In this document: piece by piece, positions 36,097 through 44,337 of the stretch | How positions within the stretch are numbered: position 1 is the stretch's first letter | Layout: each line of letters begins with the position of its first letter | Assembly: GCF_029210385.1 (NCBI RefSeq) | Contig: NZ_JARGDQ010000005.1 | Span: 62,001 to 126,000 of the forward strand | Direction: 5' to 3' | From: Desulfurivibrio dismutans | GTDB taxonomy: Bacteria > Desulfobacterota > Desulfobulbia > Desulfobulbales > Desulfurivibrionaceae | DNA length: 64,000 nt | Translations under genes and position numbers: made by a program | Notes under the pieces: generated by a model | Told to the model about the DNA's origin: nothing | What the model saw: the letters and a program-made list of their open reading frames with translations, nothing else | Databases searched by the model: none

Positions 36097-37530
36097 ATGA
36101 AACTGAGAGTGCCAATTTTTGAACGGGCCCGCCTACTGGTGATCGGCGATCTGATCCTCGATCGTTACCTGTACGGCGCTACCCATCGTATCTCGCCGGA
36201 AGCGCCGGTGCCGGTGCTGCACGTGGACCGGGAAGAGGAACAGCGCGCCGGCGGGGCGGGCAATGTGGCTCTTAATATCGCGGCCCTGGGCGCCGAGGTG
36301 GCTTTGCTCGGACTGACCGGCATGGATGAAGAAGGGGCGACCCTCGAAAATATTTTGACCTCCCAAAATGTTCGCTGTGATTTCAGTTCGCCGACGCAGC
36401 AGCGCACCATCAACAAACTCCGCATTCTCAGCCGTCATCAGCAACTGCTGCGGGTGGATCGGGAAGCCCCTTTCAGTGCAAGCGATGCCGCGCCGCTGAC
36501 GGAAAAGTTTCGCCGCCTGCTGTCTTCGGTGGCGGTGGCGATTCTCTCCGACTACGGCAAGGGTACTTTGAGCCACAGCCGGGAACTGGTGGCGGCGGCC
36601 CGGGAGGCTGGGGTGCCGGTGCTGGTCGATCCCAAAAACCGGGATTTTAACGTTTATCGCGGCGCCACCTTGCTGACCCCCAACCTGAGTGAATTTGAAG
36701 CCGTGGCCGGTGAGAGCCGAAGCGAAACGGAACTGGCGGAGCGGGCCCTGCGGGTGGCCGGGGAGTGCGGCCTGGATGCCCTGCTGGTTACCCGCGGAGC
36801 CCAAGGCATGACCCTGGTGCAGACGGACGGTTCCGAGCCACTGCATTTGCCCACCAGGGCCCGCGAGGTTTTCGATATTACCGGGGCCGGCGATACCGTG
36901 ATTGCCACCCTGGGGGCCTCGCTGGCGGCCGGTCTTTCTCTGCCGGAGGCGGTGCAGTTGGCCAATGTTGGCGCCGGCATCGTGGTGGGCAAACTAGGCA
37001 CCGCCTCGGTGTCGGTGTCCGATCTGCGCCGGGCCCTGCAGGATTCCGATGACAGCCGGCGCGGGGTGCTGAGCGAAGAAGAACTGCTGGCCGCGGTGGC
37101 GGCAGCGCGGGCCGGCGGGGAACGTATAGTGATGACCAACGGCTGTTTCGATCTGCTGCACGCCGGCCATGTCTCTTATCTTAAGCAGGCGCGCAAGTTG
37201 GGTGATCGCCTGATTGTGGCGGTCAACGATGATGCCTCGGTGCGGGCCCTCAAAGGGGCGGGGCGGCCCATCAATCCGCTGGAACAGCGACTTGAGGTGT
37301 TGGCCGGTCTGGCGGCGGTGGACTGGGTGATTCCCTTTGCCGAAGATACCCCCCGCCGGCTGATTTGCCAGGTACTGCCCGACGTGCTGGTCAAGGGCGG
37401 TGATTACCGGCCGGAGCAGATTGCCGGCCACGAGTGCGTGCTGGCCGCCGGGGGCGAGGTTACGGTGCTGGAATTTGATTATGCCTGCTCAACCAGCAGA
37501 ATTATAGCCCGGATTAACCAAACGGAATGA
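36097..37530 (+). CDS. hldE: Bifunctional heptose-7-phosphate kinase / heptose-1-phosphate adenylyltransferase
   Basis: 477 residues in the classic two-domain layout. Residues 1-320 are a PfkB-type kinase (RAGGAGNVALNIAALGAEV; DITGAGDTVIATLG near residue 265). Residues 345-477 are a nucleotidyltransferase (TNGCFDLLHAGHVSYLKQAR, with HxGH). It makes ADP-heptose precursors for the LPS inner core from sedoheptulose-derived heptose 7-phosphate. gmhA overlaps its stop by ATGA and gmhB follows, so three steps of ADP-heptose synthesis are together. It marks the start of the LPS region. Confidence 0.96.
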   Translation: MKLRVPIFERARLLVIGDLILDRYLYGATHRISPEAPVPVLHVDREEEQRAGGAGNVALNIAALGAEVALLGLTGMDEEGATLENILTSQNVRCDFSSPTQQRTINKLRILSRHQQLLRVDREAPFSASDAAPLTEKFRRLLSSVAVAILSDYGKGTLSHSRELVAAAREAGVPVLVDPKNRDFNVYRGATLLTPNLSEFEAVAGESRSETELAERALRVAGECGLDALLVTRGAQGMTLVQTDGSEPLHLPTRAREVFDITGAGDTVIATLGASLAAGLSLPEAVQLANVGAGIVVGKLGTASVSVSDLRRALQDSDDSRRGVLSEEELLAAVAAARAGGERIVMTNGCFDLLHAGHVSYLKQARKLGDRLIVAVNDDASVRALKGAGRPINPLEQRLEVLAGLAAVDWVIPFAEDTPRRLICQVLPDVLVKGGDYRPEQIAGHECVLAAGGEVTVLEFDYACSTSRIIARINQTE

Positions 37531-38132
37531 GTGACGGGGGCATCATGATTGCGGCACAGTTGGCGGAAACCCGGCGGGTCGTGGAGGCCATGGCCGCGGA
37601 TCAGAAGTTGTGCGCCACCCTGTCGGCGGCGGCGGCGGCCTGGGTGGCCTGTCTGCAAAAGGGCGGCAAGATTCTGCTGGCGGGTAATGGCGGCAGTGCC
37701 GCCGATGCCCAGCATGTGGCGGCGGAACTGGTGGGGCGTTTTGCCTTTGATCGCCCGGGCCTGCCGGCGGTGGCCCTGACCACCGACACCTCAATCATCA
37801 CCGCCGTGGGCAACGACTACGGTTTCGAACGGCTTTTTGCCCGCCAGGTGCAAGCCTTGGGGGCGCGGGGGGATGTGCTGGTCGGTTATTCTACTTCCGG
37901 TGCCTCGGCCAACGTGTTGCAGGCCCTGGAGACGGCCCGGGCCGGTGGCCTGGTAACCGTCGGTCTGACCGGCGCCCAAGGCGGCGATGGCCCGATGGTC
38001 AAGCTGTGCGATTATCTGCTGGTGGTGCCGGCCGAGAATACCGCCAAGATTCAGGAGGGTCACCTGATGCTGGGCCATATTATCTGCGGCCTGGTGGAAA
38101 ACGCCATTTTCGGAGACCAGGCGATTGAGTGA
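37527..38132 (+). CDS. gmhA: Sedoheptulose 7-phosphate isomerase
   Basis: 201 residues of the SIS-domain GmhA family: LLAGNGGSAADAQHVAAELV binds the substrate phosphate and STSGASANVLQALE is the second SIS segment; QEGHLMLGHIICGLVE holds the terminal conserved His and Glu. It converts sedoheptulose 7-phosphate to heptose 7-phosphate, the first step towards ADP-heptose. The start overlaps the hldE stop. The protein is slightly longer than the usual 190-200. Confidence 0.95.
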   Translation: MSDGGIMIAAQLAETRRVVEAMAADQKLCATLSAAAAAWVACLQKGGKILLAGNGGSAADAQHVAAELVGRFAFDRPGLPAVALTTDTSIITAVGNDYGFERLFARQVQALGARGDVLVGYSTSGASANVLQALETARAGGLVTVGLTGAQGGDGPMVKLCDYLLVVPAENTAKIQEGHLMLGHIICGLVENAIFGDQAIE

Positions 38133-38168
38133 TGCGGTGGTGCGGCGGCGAGGTCGAATGGTGGTGAC

Positions 38169-38723
38169 ATGAGTGGTCGGCCGGCACTATTTCTGGATCG
38201 TGACGGGGTGATCAACGAAGATTATGCCTACGTCTGCCGCCGGGAAGATTTTGTCTTTGTGGATGGCATCTTTGAGCTGGGTCGCACGGCCAGAGAGCGG
38301 GGTTATCTGCTGGTGGTGGTGACCAACCAGGCGGGGATCGGGCGGGGATATTACACCGAGGCAGATTTCTGGGCTTTAACCGATTGGATGCTGGAGGTTT
38401 TCGCCGCTGAAGGCTGCCCCATCGATGCGGTTTATTTTTGTCCCTACCACCCGGAACACGGTCAGGGGGAGTATAAAAAGGCCGCCTCTTGCCGCAAGCC
38501 GCAGCCCGGGATGATCAAGCAGGCGGCCCGGGAGCATGGTATCGATCTGACCAGGTCGGTGCTGGTGGGCGACCGGGAAAGCGATGTCGAGGCGGGCCGG
38601 GCGGCGGGGGTCGGCTGTAATCTGCTGTTGGCCCCGGCCGGCGACTGCCGGACGGCCGTGGGGGCAACCGCGGTGGTGCAAAACCCGGTCCAAGTCTGTT
38701 CCTATCTTAAGGACTGGTCATGA
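38169..38723 (+). CDS. gmhB: D-glycero-D-manno-heptose 1,7-bisphosphate phosphatase
   Basis: 184 residues of the HAD family: ALFLDRDGVINEDYAYV (DxD nucleophile), VVVTNQAGIGRGYY and VGDRESDVEAG (metal Asp). The GmhB loop CPYHPEHGQGEYKKAASCRKP is present but shows only two Cys and a His instead of the full C-H-C-C zinc set. It removes the 7-bisphosphate phosphate in ADP-heptose synthesis. Its 3' end overlaps the opposing heptosyltransferase by 22 nt. The start ATG lies 36 nt after gmhA. Confidence 0.93.
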   Translation: MSGRPALFLDRDGVINEDYAYVCRREDFVFVDGIFELGRTARERGYLLVVVTNQAGIGRGYYTEADFWALTDWMLEVFAAEGCPIDAVYFCPYHPEHGQGEYKKAASCRKPQPGMIKQAAREHGIDLTRSVLVGDRESDVEAGRAAGVGCNLLLAPAGDCRTAVGATAVVQNPVQVCSYLKDWS

Positions 38724-39784
38724 TTCGCTAGAACCGTCATGATCCGGTCCAGTTGGGCGGTAACTTCGGCCACGGTGATCAGTTCCATGGCGTGGGGGTT
38801 GCGGACACGCTTGCCCCAGGGAAGATCGGACGGGGTCCGGCCGAATTCGCGGTAGACCGCCTCGGGATAGCGATTGACGGTGGTTTGCAGCCAGCGGTAA
38901 GGGCCGGTGCGCTCGGGATTGGAGGTGGCGTAAAGCCCGATGACCGGAGTGCCGACGGCACTGGCGATATGGGCCGGGCCGGTGTCCGGGGCGATGGTGG
39001 CCCGGCAACGGCTCAGCACCGCCGCCAGTTGCTTGAGGTTGGTCCGGCCCACCAGGTTTAGCACCGGTTGTTCGACCGTTTCGGCGATGGCGGCGGCGTA
39101 TTCGCGCTCTTCGTCAGACGGAGCGCCGGTTAAGACGGTGCGCAGACCGTGCCGGCGGGCGGCATGGTCAATTACCGCCGCATAGGCCTCGATGCTCCAG
39201 TTGCGGAAATTGCGCCGGCGGTTGCTGGAGCAGGGGTTGACGGCCAGGAACTGCTCGGGGCCGGCCAGCAGGCTGGCGGCGAAGTCGTCGGCCTCCGGGG
39301 AGATTGGCAGATCCCACTTCATAACAGCCTCTTTGAGGCCCAAGGCCTTGGGGAACTCCAGGAAACCGTCCAGGACATGTTGCCTGGCTTTGGCGGCGAT
39401 TTGAGCATTGGTGAACAACCATTGCATATTTTTGGCCCTGGCCCGATCAAAACCCAGCCGGATCGGTGCCCTGACCGCCAGGCTGCAGAGGCTCGCCCGG
39501 AAAGAAACCTGCATGTGCAACAGGATATCGAACCGGCGTCCCTTGAGCTTGCGGCGGAGTTGCCGGTAGGCCGCCAGGCCCTGTGATTTGTCAAAAACGA
39601 TGAACTCCACCCCGGGGCTATCGTTGACCAGGGCGGCTTCGGTTTTGCCGATGATCCAGGTGATGGCCGTTTGCGGCCAATGATGCTGCAGGGTATGCAA
39701 AACCGGTAGGACATGGGTGATGTCGCCGATGGCCGAAAGGCGTAAAAGACAGAGGCTTTGGGGTGGGGTTTTAAGGGAAAGCAT
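38702..39784 (-). CDS. Family 9 glycosyltransferase (ADP-heptose:LPS heptosyltransferase)
   Basis: About 360 residues from ATG 39784. The N-terminus LCLLRLSAIGDITHVLPVL and the ADP-heptose-binding block APDTGPAHIASAVGTPVIGL are the two signatures of the GT9 heptosyltransferases (WaaC/WaaF/WaaQ). It transfers heptose to Kdo or to inner-core heptose on lipid A at the cytoplasmic face. Which acceptor it uses is not decidable. Its start codon shares the bases CATG with the start codon of the divergent gene, and its end overlaps gmhB. Confidence 0.9.
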   Translation of the reverse strand: MLSLKTPPQSLCLLRLSAIGDITHVLPVLHTLQHHWPQTAITWIIGKTEAALVNDSPGVEFIVFDKSQGLAAYRQLRRKLKGRRFDILLHMQVSFRASLCSLAVRAPIRLGFDRARAKNMQWLFTNAQIAAKARQHVLDGFLEFPKALGLKEAVMKWDLPISPEADDFAASLLAGPEQFLAVNPCSSNRRRNFRNWSIEAYAAVIDHAARRHGLRTVLTGAPSDEEREYAAAIAETVEQPVLNLVGRTNLKQLAAVLSRCRATIAPDTGPAHIASAVGTPVIGLYATSNPERTGPYRWLQTTVNRYPEAVYREFGRTPSDLPWGKRVRNPHAMELITVAEVTAQLDRIMTVLANHDQSLR

Positions 39785-40520
39785 GGTGGCTATTAGTCCT
39801 GCAACGGCATTGATCGGCAAGCAAAAAATCCTTTATGACGCCGCGCTGTTTGCGGCTCCCCCGGAGCAACTGTTTGACCCCCGGCAGCTGGCCGCCGCCG
39901 GGCTGCTCACCGGCGAGGCCGTGGGCCGGGGCCAGGCCTGGTTTTTCCGACATGGCGAGTTGGACCTGGTGCTGCGCCATTTTCGCCGGGGCGGAGTCAT
40001 GGAAAAACTCCTGGTGGATCTCTACTGGGGGCGGGAGCCTGAAGAATCCCGTTCCTGGCTAGAATGGCGGCTGCTGGCCCGGCTGTACCGCCAGGGTTTA
40101 CCGGTCCCTCGGCCGGTGGCGGCCAGGGTGGCAGCGGGCCGTTTTTTTTATCGGGCCGACCTGGTCACCCAGCGCCTTGCCGACGCCAGTTCCCTGGCCG
40201 ACTGGTTGGCGGCCGGGAAGCTGGAGGCCATCACCTGGGGCCGCATCGGCCACGTGGTTGCCCGTTTTCACCACCTGGGCATCTGGCATCCGGATCTGAA
40301 TGCCCGTAATATTCTGCTTGACCGCCAGGGCAAGGTTTTCCTGATCGACTTCGATCAGGGGCGGCTTAAGATCGGGTTGGGACCGCGGCAGAACCTTGCG
40401 CGGCTGCTGCGCTCGCTGCGTAAAATCAAAAACAGCCACTCCCCGTTTTACTTCGAGGAAGCTGACTGGCCGCTGCTGTTGGCCGGATACCGGTCTTTCA
40501 TCGCCCCGGAATGTACCTGA
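39783..40520 (+). CDS. kdkA: 3-deoxy-D-manno-octulosonic acid kinase-like protein
   Basis: 245 residues of the lipopolysaccharide-kinase fold. Catalytic motifs are IWHPDLNARNILLD (HxD...N) and FLIDFDQGRL (DFD). The family (KdkA/WaaP) phosphorylates Kdo or heptose of the LPS inner core. The true start is probably ATG 39783 with AAGGGA upstream; the longer frame reads into the opposing gene. It shares its start with the divergent heptosyltransferase. The motif spacing is best for KdkA, but a WaaP-type heptose kinase cannot be ruled out. Confidence 0.85.
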   Translation: MVAISPATALIGKQKILYDAALFAAPPEQLFDPRQLAAAGLLTGEAVGRGQAWFFRHGELDLVLRHFRRGGVMEKLLVDLYWGREPEESRSWLEWRLLARLYRQGLPVPRPVAARVAAGRFFYRADLVTQRLADASSLADWLAAGKLEAITWGRIGHVVARFHHLGIWHPDLNARNILLDRQGKVFLIDFDQGRLKIGLGPRQNLARLLRSLRKIKNSHSPFYFEEADWPLLLAGYRSFIAPECT

Positions 40521-40750
40521 AAACATCCTGCCCCGCCAACAAAAACCACCCGGTTACGGCCCCTGTCACCGGTTATGGCAGCGTTCTGGAGCGGCTTTCA
40601 GGTTGACAGACAAGGTGACACCTGGTAAGGGGAGAACCTCCTCTTAACAAAGATTTGGTGGCGGTCGAGCGGTTCCGTTCGGGGCAGGTTTATTACCTGC
40701 CCGGCTGTTTTCACGTACCAAATTATTGCCAATTGATCATAATTAAATAA

Positions 40751-41449
40751 ATGCTGGTTTCATATTCCCATAATTTTCTTTTTGTGCATATCGCCAAGAC
40801 TGGGGGGACCAGCATCCGGGCCGCTTTGCGCCGTTATCGTTGGGGCGGCTGGTATACCATTCCCCTGTGGCTGGCTAGTCAGGCCGATCAGCTGACCCGG
40901 CCGCGGCACAAGCTGGGGCTGAAATTCCCCCGGCACGCCAAGGCTGTTGCCGCCCATGAGATGCTGCCCGCCCCGGTGTTCCGGAATCTGTTCAAGTTCA
41001 CCGTGGTGCGTAACCCCTGGGATTTGCAGGTGAGTTCCTTTTACCACATCCGGCGGGAAAAACCCCATGTGCTGGCGGGGGTAAAGACCTTCGAGGATTT
41101 TCTCAAGCTGAAATTCGATCCCCAGCGCCCCTATGACTACATGCTCGACGTCTCGGCCGAACTTCAGCATGAATACCTGATTGACCTGCGCGGCAACGTG
41201 ATTGTCGACTTCATCGGTCGCTATGAGCGCCTGCAGGAGGATTTCAACACCATCTGCCGTCGCATCGGCATTACGCCCTTTAACCTGCCGCACCTGCGGC
41301 AGGCCAAGGAGCGGCGGGATTATCGCAGCTATTACACCGACGAGTTGGCCGAACTGGTGGCGCAACATTACCGCCGGGATATTGAGATTCTGAACTACCA
41401 GTTTGAACCGTCGGCGGCGCCTCCTCCTTGGGCCGAGCCGCAAAGTTGA
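40751..41449 (+). CDS. Sulfotransferase family 2-like protein (1)
   Basis: 232 residues with the two PAPS-binding segments: VHIAKTGGTSIRAAL (5'-phosphosulfate loop) and FTVVRNPWDLQVSSFY (3'-phosphate Arg-Asn). C-terminal YYTDELAELVAQHYRRDIEILNYQF matches the closing helix shared by the other sulfotransferases in this region. It should transfer sulfate from PAPS to a sugar hydroxyl. The start ATG has an AT-rich leader without a clear SD. It is the first of seven sulfotransferases between here and 53362. Confidence 0.87.
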   Translation: MLVSYSHNFLFVHIAKTGGTSIRAALRRYRWGGWYTIPLWLASQADQLTRPRHKLGLKFPRHAKAVAAHEMLPAPVFRNLFKFTVVRNPWDLQVSSFYHIRREKPHVLAGVKTFEDFLKLKFDPQRPYDYMLDVSAELQHEYLIDLRGNVIVDFIGRYERLQEDFNTICRRIGITPFNLPHLRQAKERRDYRSYYTDELAELVAQHYRRDIEILNYQFEPSAAPPPWAEPQS

Positions 41450-42561
41450 GTCCGGTTTTGCCGAAAGTCGCAATTTTCATATCCTATTCCGGCGACGGCG
41501 GGGTGGAGAAGATGGTGGGCAATCTGGCCGCCGGTTTTCTGGCCGCCGGGGTGGCGGTGGATTTGATTCTGATTAAGGCCGGCGGCGGTCATTTGGCGGC
41601 TATTCCGCCCGGGGTGCGGATCATCAAGCTGAATGCCCGTACCTCGCTGTTCAGTTTGCCCTGGCTGATCCGTTATCTGCGGCGGGAACGGCCGATGGCG
41701 CTGCTGGCCGCCAAGGATCGGGCCGCCCGGGTGGCCCTGCTGGCCCGCCGGTTGGCCGGGGTTTCGACCCGGGTGGTGCTGCGGTTGGGCATGCACCTGA
41801 GCCAGTCACTGGCGGGTAAAACCCGATTGCAGAAGGCGCTGCGCTACTATCCGGTGCGCTGGTTGTACCCTTGGGCGGACGGCATTGTCTGTGTTTCTGA
41901 AGGGATGGCAGACGACCTGGCGGAAATCACCGGTCTGCCCCGTCGGCATTTGAAGGTGATCGCCAACCCCACGGTAACCCCGGAACTGCAGCGGTTGGCC
42001 GCCGAGGAGCCCGATGATGTATGGTTCAACGAGCCCGGTCCGCCAATGATCATTGCCGTCGGCCGGCTGACCCGCCAGAAGGGGTTTGATGTTTTGCTGC
42101 GGTCCTTCGCCCGTCTGCAGGAACAGCAGCCCAGCCGATTGTTGATCCTGGGAGAAGGGCGGGACCGGCGGCAGCTGGAGGAAGAGATCCGGCGGCTAGG
42201 GCTGTCCGGTCGGGTACAGATGCCGGGATTTGTCGATAACCCCTATGCCTACCTGGCCCGGGCCGACCTTTTTGTGCTCTCCTCCCGTTTTGAAGGTTCC
42301 CCCAACGCGCTTAAGGAGGCGCTGGCGCTGGGGACGCCGGTGGTGGCCACCGACTGTAAAAGCGGGCCGCACCAGATTCTGCAGGGTGGTAAATACGGAC
42401 CGCTGGTACCGGTGGATGATCCGGAGGCGCTGACACAGGCCATGGCGCGGGTGCTGGCGGCGCCGCCGGATCGCGCGCTGCTGCCCCAGGCGGTGGCCGC
42501 CTACACCGTGGAAGCCAGCAGTAGGGCTTATCTGGCTGAGATGGGAGTTATTGAATGTTGA
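41446..42561 (+). CDS. Family 4 glycosyltransferase (1)
   Basis: About 371 residues from TTG 41446. GT-B fold: N-terminal FISYSGDGGVEKMVGNLAAG, the mid-protein VGRLTRQKGFDVLLRSFARL and the nucleotide-sugar motif LFVLSSRFEGSPNALKEALA (EX7E). The end TDCKSGPHQILQGGKYGPLV is nearly the same in three other GT4 proteins of this window (45750, 47818, 55586), so they are paralogs. It overlaps the first sulfotransferase, and the sugar and acceptor are unknown. Role inferred: LPS or polysaccharide assembly. Confidence 0.9.
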   Translation: MSPVLPKVAIFISYSGDGGVEKMVGNLAAGFLAAGVAVDLILIKAGGGHLAAIPPGVRIIKLNARTSLFSLPWLIRYLRRERPMALLAAKDRAARVALLARRLAGVSTRVVLRLGMHLSQSLAGKTRLQKALRYYPVRWLYPWADGIVCVSEGMADDLAEITGLPRRHLKVIANPTVTPELQRLAAEEPDDVWFNEPGPPMIIAVGRLTRQKGFDVLLRSFARLQEQQPSRLLILGEGRDRRQLEEEIRRLGLSGRVQMPGFVDNPYAYLARADLFVLSSRFEGSPNALKEALALGTPVVATDCKSGPHQILQGGKYGPLVPVDDPEALTQAMARVLAAPPDRALLPQAVAAYTVEASSRAYLAEMGVIEC

Positions 42562-42587
42562 CAAATAATTGACTCATCTGCTCTAAT
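42558..42587 (+). promoter_or_regulatory. Candidate sigma-70-type promoter upstream of sulfotransferase 2
   Basis: A TTGACA box (42558-42563) and a TCTAAT box (42582-42587) are separated by 18 nt. It lies just before the sulfotransferase start at 42628, giving a short leader with a GGGAG SD. It is consistent with choosing TTG 42628 rather than ATG 42586, which would sit on the -10 box. Confidence 0.45.
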
Positions 42588-42627
42588 GGCCCGGCACCGC
42601 AAAAAATGTGACGGGAGCTTATCGCTT

Positions 42628-43353
42628 TTGATTATCAGCCATCGTAATCGCTTTATTTTTATCAAGACCCGCAAAACCGCCGGCAGCAGCCTGGAGATTG
42701 GCCTTTCCCGGGTATGCGGGCCGGAGGACCTGATTACTCCCTTAAGCGCTCAGCGGGGCGAGGAGGAGTTGCGGCGGCAAGAGGGTGGGGTGGGTCCCTG
42801 CAATTACCTCAAACGAATCCGGGAACATCGCGGCTTCAAGGAGTGGCGGCGGCTGTTGACCCGAGGCCAGCGGACCCAGTACGGCGAGCACAGCACCGCC
42901 CCAGAGATTCGTCGCTTGGTGGGCTCAGAGGTTTGGTCGAGCTATTATCGTTTCACCGTCGAGCGCAACCCTTGGGATCGGGCCCTGTCCCGTTACTGGT
43001 GGCAGAAACACCGCTGGGAAGAGAAGGGACGCCGCAACTTTCCCAGCCTGAGTGAATACCTGCAATGGCTGGAGCGTCACAAGCCCCATTGGCTCAGTAA
43101 CTGGGGTCACTATACCATCGACGGCGAAATCGCCGTGGACCGGGTGCTGCGTTATGAAAATCTGGCCGAAGAGTTGGAGCGGTTGCGCCTCGATCTGGGA
43201 GTTGACGGCGACATCAGCCTGCCGTCTCGGCGCGCCAAAGGTGGCATTCGCCAAAACCGACAACCCTACGCCGAGGTTTTGAGTCAGACCGACCTGGAGC
43301 TGATTGCGCGCCTGTGCTGGCGGGAGATCGAGGCTTTCGGTTATCAATTTTGA
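42628..43353 (+). CDS. Sulfotransferase family 2-like protein (2)
   Basis: About 241 residues from TTG 42628. The N-terminus IISHRNRFIFIKTRKTAGSS matches the start of the sulfotransferase at 50940 (MIISHRYRFIFVHCRKVAGSS), which supports this start over ATG 42586. The second PAPS motif is FTVERNPWDRALSRYWWQ. C-terminal IARLCWREIEAFGYQF is the shared closing helix. Role: PAPS-dependent sulfation of a saccharide, inferred. A dispersed repeat begins directly at its stop. Confidence 0.85.
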   Translation: MIISHRNRFIFIKTRKTAGSSLEIGLSRVCGPEDLITPLSAQRGEEELRRQEGGVGPCNYLKRIREHRGFKEWRRLLTRGQRTQYGEHSTAPEIRRLVGSEVWSSYYRFTVERNPWDRALSRYWWQKHRWEEKGRRNFPSLSEYLQWLERHKPHWLSNWGHYTIDGEIAVDRVLRYENLAEELERLRLDLGVDGDISLPSRRAKGGIRQNRQPYAEVLSQTDLELIARLCWREIEAFGYQF

Positions 43354-43453
43354 CAACCTTGCAAAACCCCGCCAGCCGCGTTGGCCGGTAATGCGATAAC
43401 AAAGATACAGAAAGCGCTCCCGGTTGGCGCCGCTGCTTTGCGGTGCAACAATT
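43354..43453 (+). repeat. Dispersed repeat (about 100 nt), copy 2
   Basis: It reads CAACCTTGCAAAACCCCGCC, then GGCCGGTAATGCGATAAC, and ends in GCGCCGCTGCTTTGCGGTGC, which can pair as a small hairpin. It starts directly at the sulfotransferase stop, as copy 1 starts at the kinase stop. It supplies the upstream in-frame extension of the next gene, so that extension is not real coding sequence. Confidence 0.8.
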
Positions 43454-43476
43454 TTAAAAGACTACTGCTTATTATT

Positions 43477-44337
43477 ATGCCCCCCCTGGTACGAAAACGC
43501 GGTCCGTTGCGCCGCCTGCTGCAGATCTGCCGCCGCCGCTGGCGCCGCTGGCGAGCCGATATTCACCTGATTTCCTACCCCAAGTGCGGTCGCACCTGGC
43601 TGGCTCTGCTGATCGGTAAGTCCCTGGCGCTGCACCACGGTCTTAAGGTCCACAACCCGTTGCGCCTGCGCGATTTTGCCAAACCATGGCGTAATATCCC
43701 GTACATCTTGCAGCACCATGATGGCGGGCCGGAATTTCTCCAACCCGAAGAACTGGGCACCGACAAATCGGCTTATGCCGGGCGCAAAGTGATCTTCATG
43801 ATCCGTGATCCGCGTGATGTGCTGGTCTCCTCATACTTTCAAAAGACCAAGCGCAATGCCAATTACCAGGGTACCATGGAAGAGTATGTACACGAACGCC
43901 GAGGTGGTATTGAATCAATCATCGAGTTCTACAACATTTGGGCCCGCAATCGGCAGGTGCCGGCAGATTTTCTCCTGATCAGCTACGAAGATCTGCATGC
44001 CGACCCCGCCGGTGAATTGCGGCGGGTGCTGGAGTTCATCGGTTACGGCGAGGTGAGCGAGGCCGTTGTCGAGGAAGCCGTGGAGTTCTGCCGTTTTGAC
44101 AACATGCGCCGGCTGGAAGCCGGCAACGCCTTCGGTACCAGCGCCCTGTCGGCCCGGGAAGCCGATGATGAAGAAAGCTACAAGACCCGCAAGGGCAAGG
44201 TCGGCGGTTATGGGGACTATCTTAATGGCGAGGGGCTGGCTTACGTGGAAAAGGTGATCGGTGAACGGTTGGATCCCTTTTATTGGCGTTATATTGGCCC
44301 GGGACCTGCTGGCAAACCTGTAAAGGAGGATCTGTGA
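43477..44337 (+). CDS. Sulfotransferase domain protein (Sulfotransfer_1 type)
   Basis: About 286 residues from ATG 43477. The 5'-phosphosulfate loop is HLISYPKCGRTWLALLIGKS, and the 3'-phosphate site is VIFMIRDPRDVLVSSYFQ. The late RKGKVGGYGDYL block is the RxGxxGdW-like motif of cytosolic-type sulfotransferases. This puts it in a different subfamily from the five short family 2-like ones. An Arg/Trp-rich N-terminus (RRRWRRWRADIH) may contact the membrane or acceptor. It is translationally coupled to waaL by a GTGA overlap. Confidence 0.88.
   Translation: MPPLVRKRGPLRRLLQICRRRWRRWRADIHLISYPKCGRTWLALLIGKSLALHHGLKVHNPLRLRDFAKPWRNIPYILQHHDGGPEFLQPEELGTDKSAYAGRKVIFMIRDPRDVLVSSYFQKTKRNANYQGTMEEYVHERRGGIESIIEFYNIWARNRQVPADFLLISYEDLHADPAGELRRVLEFIGYGEVSEAVVEEAVEFCRFDNMRRLEAGNAFGTSALSAREADDEESYKTRKGKVGGYGDYLNGEGLAYVEKVIGERLDPFYWRYIGPGPAGKPVKEDL

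Noticed and set aside
42586-42627. ATG start for sulfotransferase 2 at 42586
   Set aside because: It overlaps a good -10 box and adds residues absent from the paralog at 50940; TTG 42628 with GGGAG upstream fits better.
43381-43476. In-frame N-terminal extension of the third sulfotransferase
   Set aside because: It falls inside dispersed repeat copy 2, so the coding start was placed at ATG 43477.
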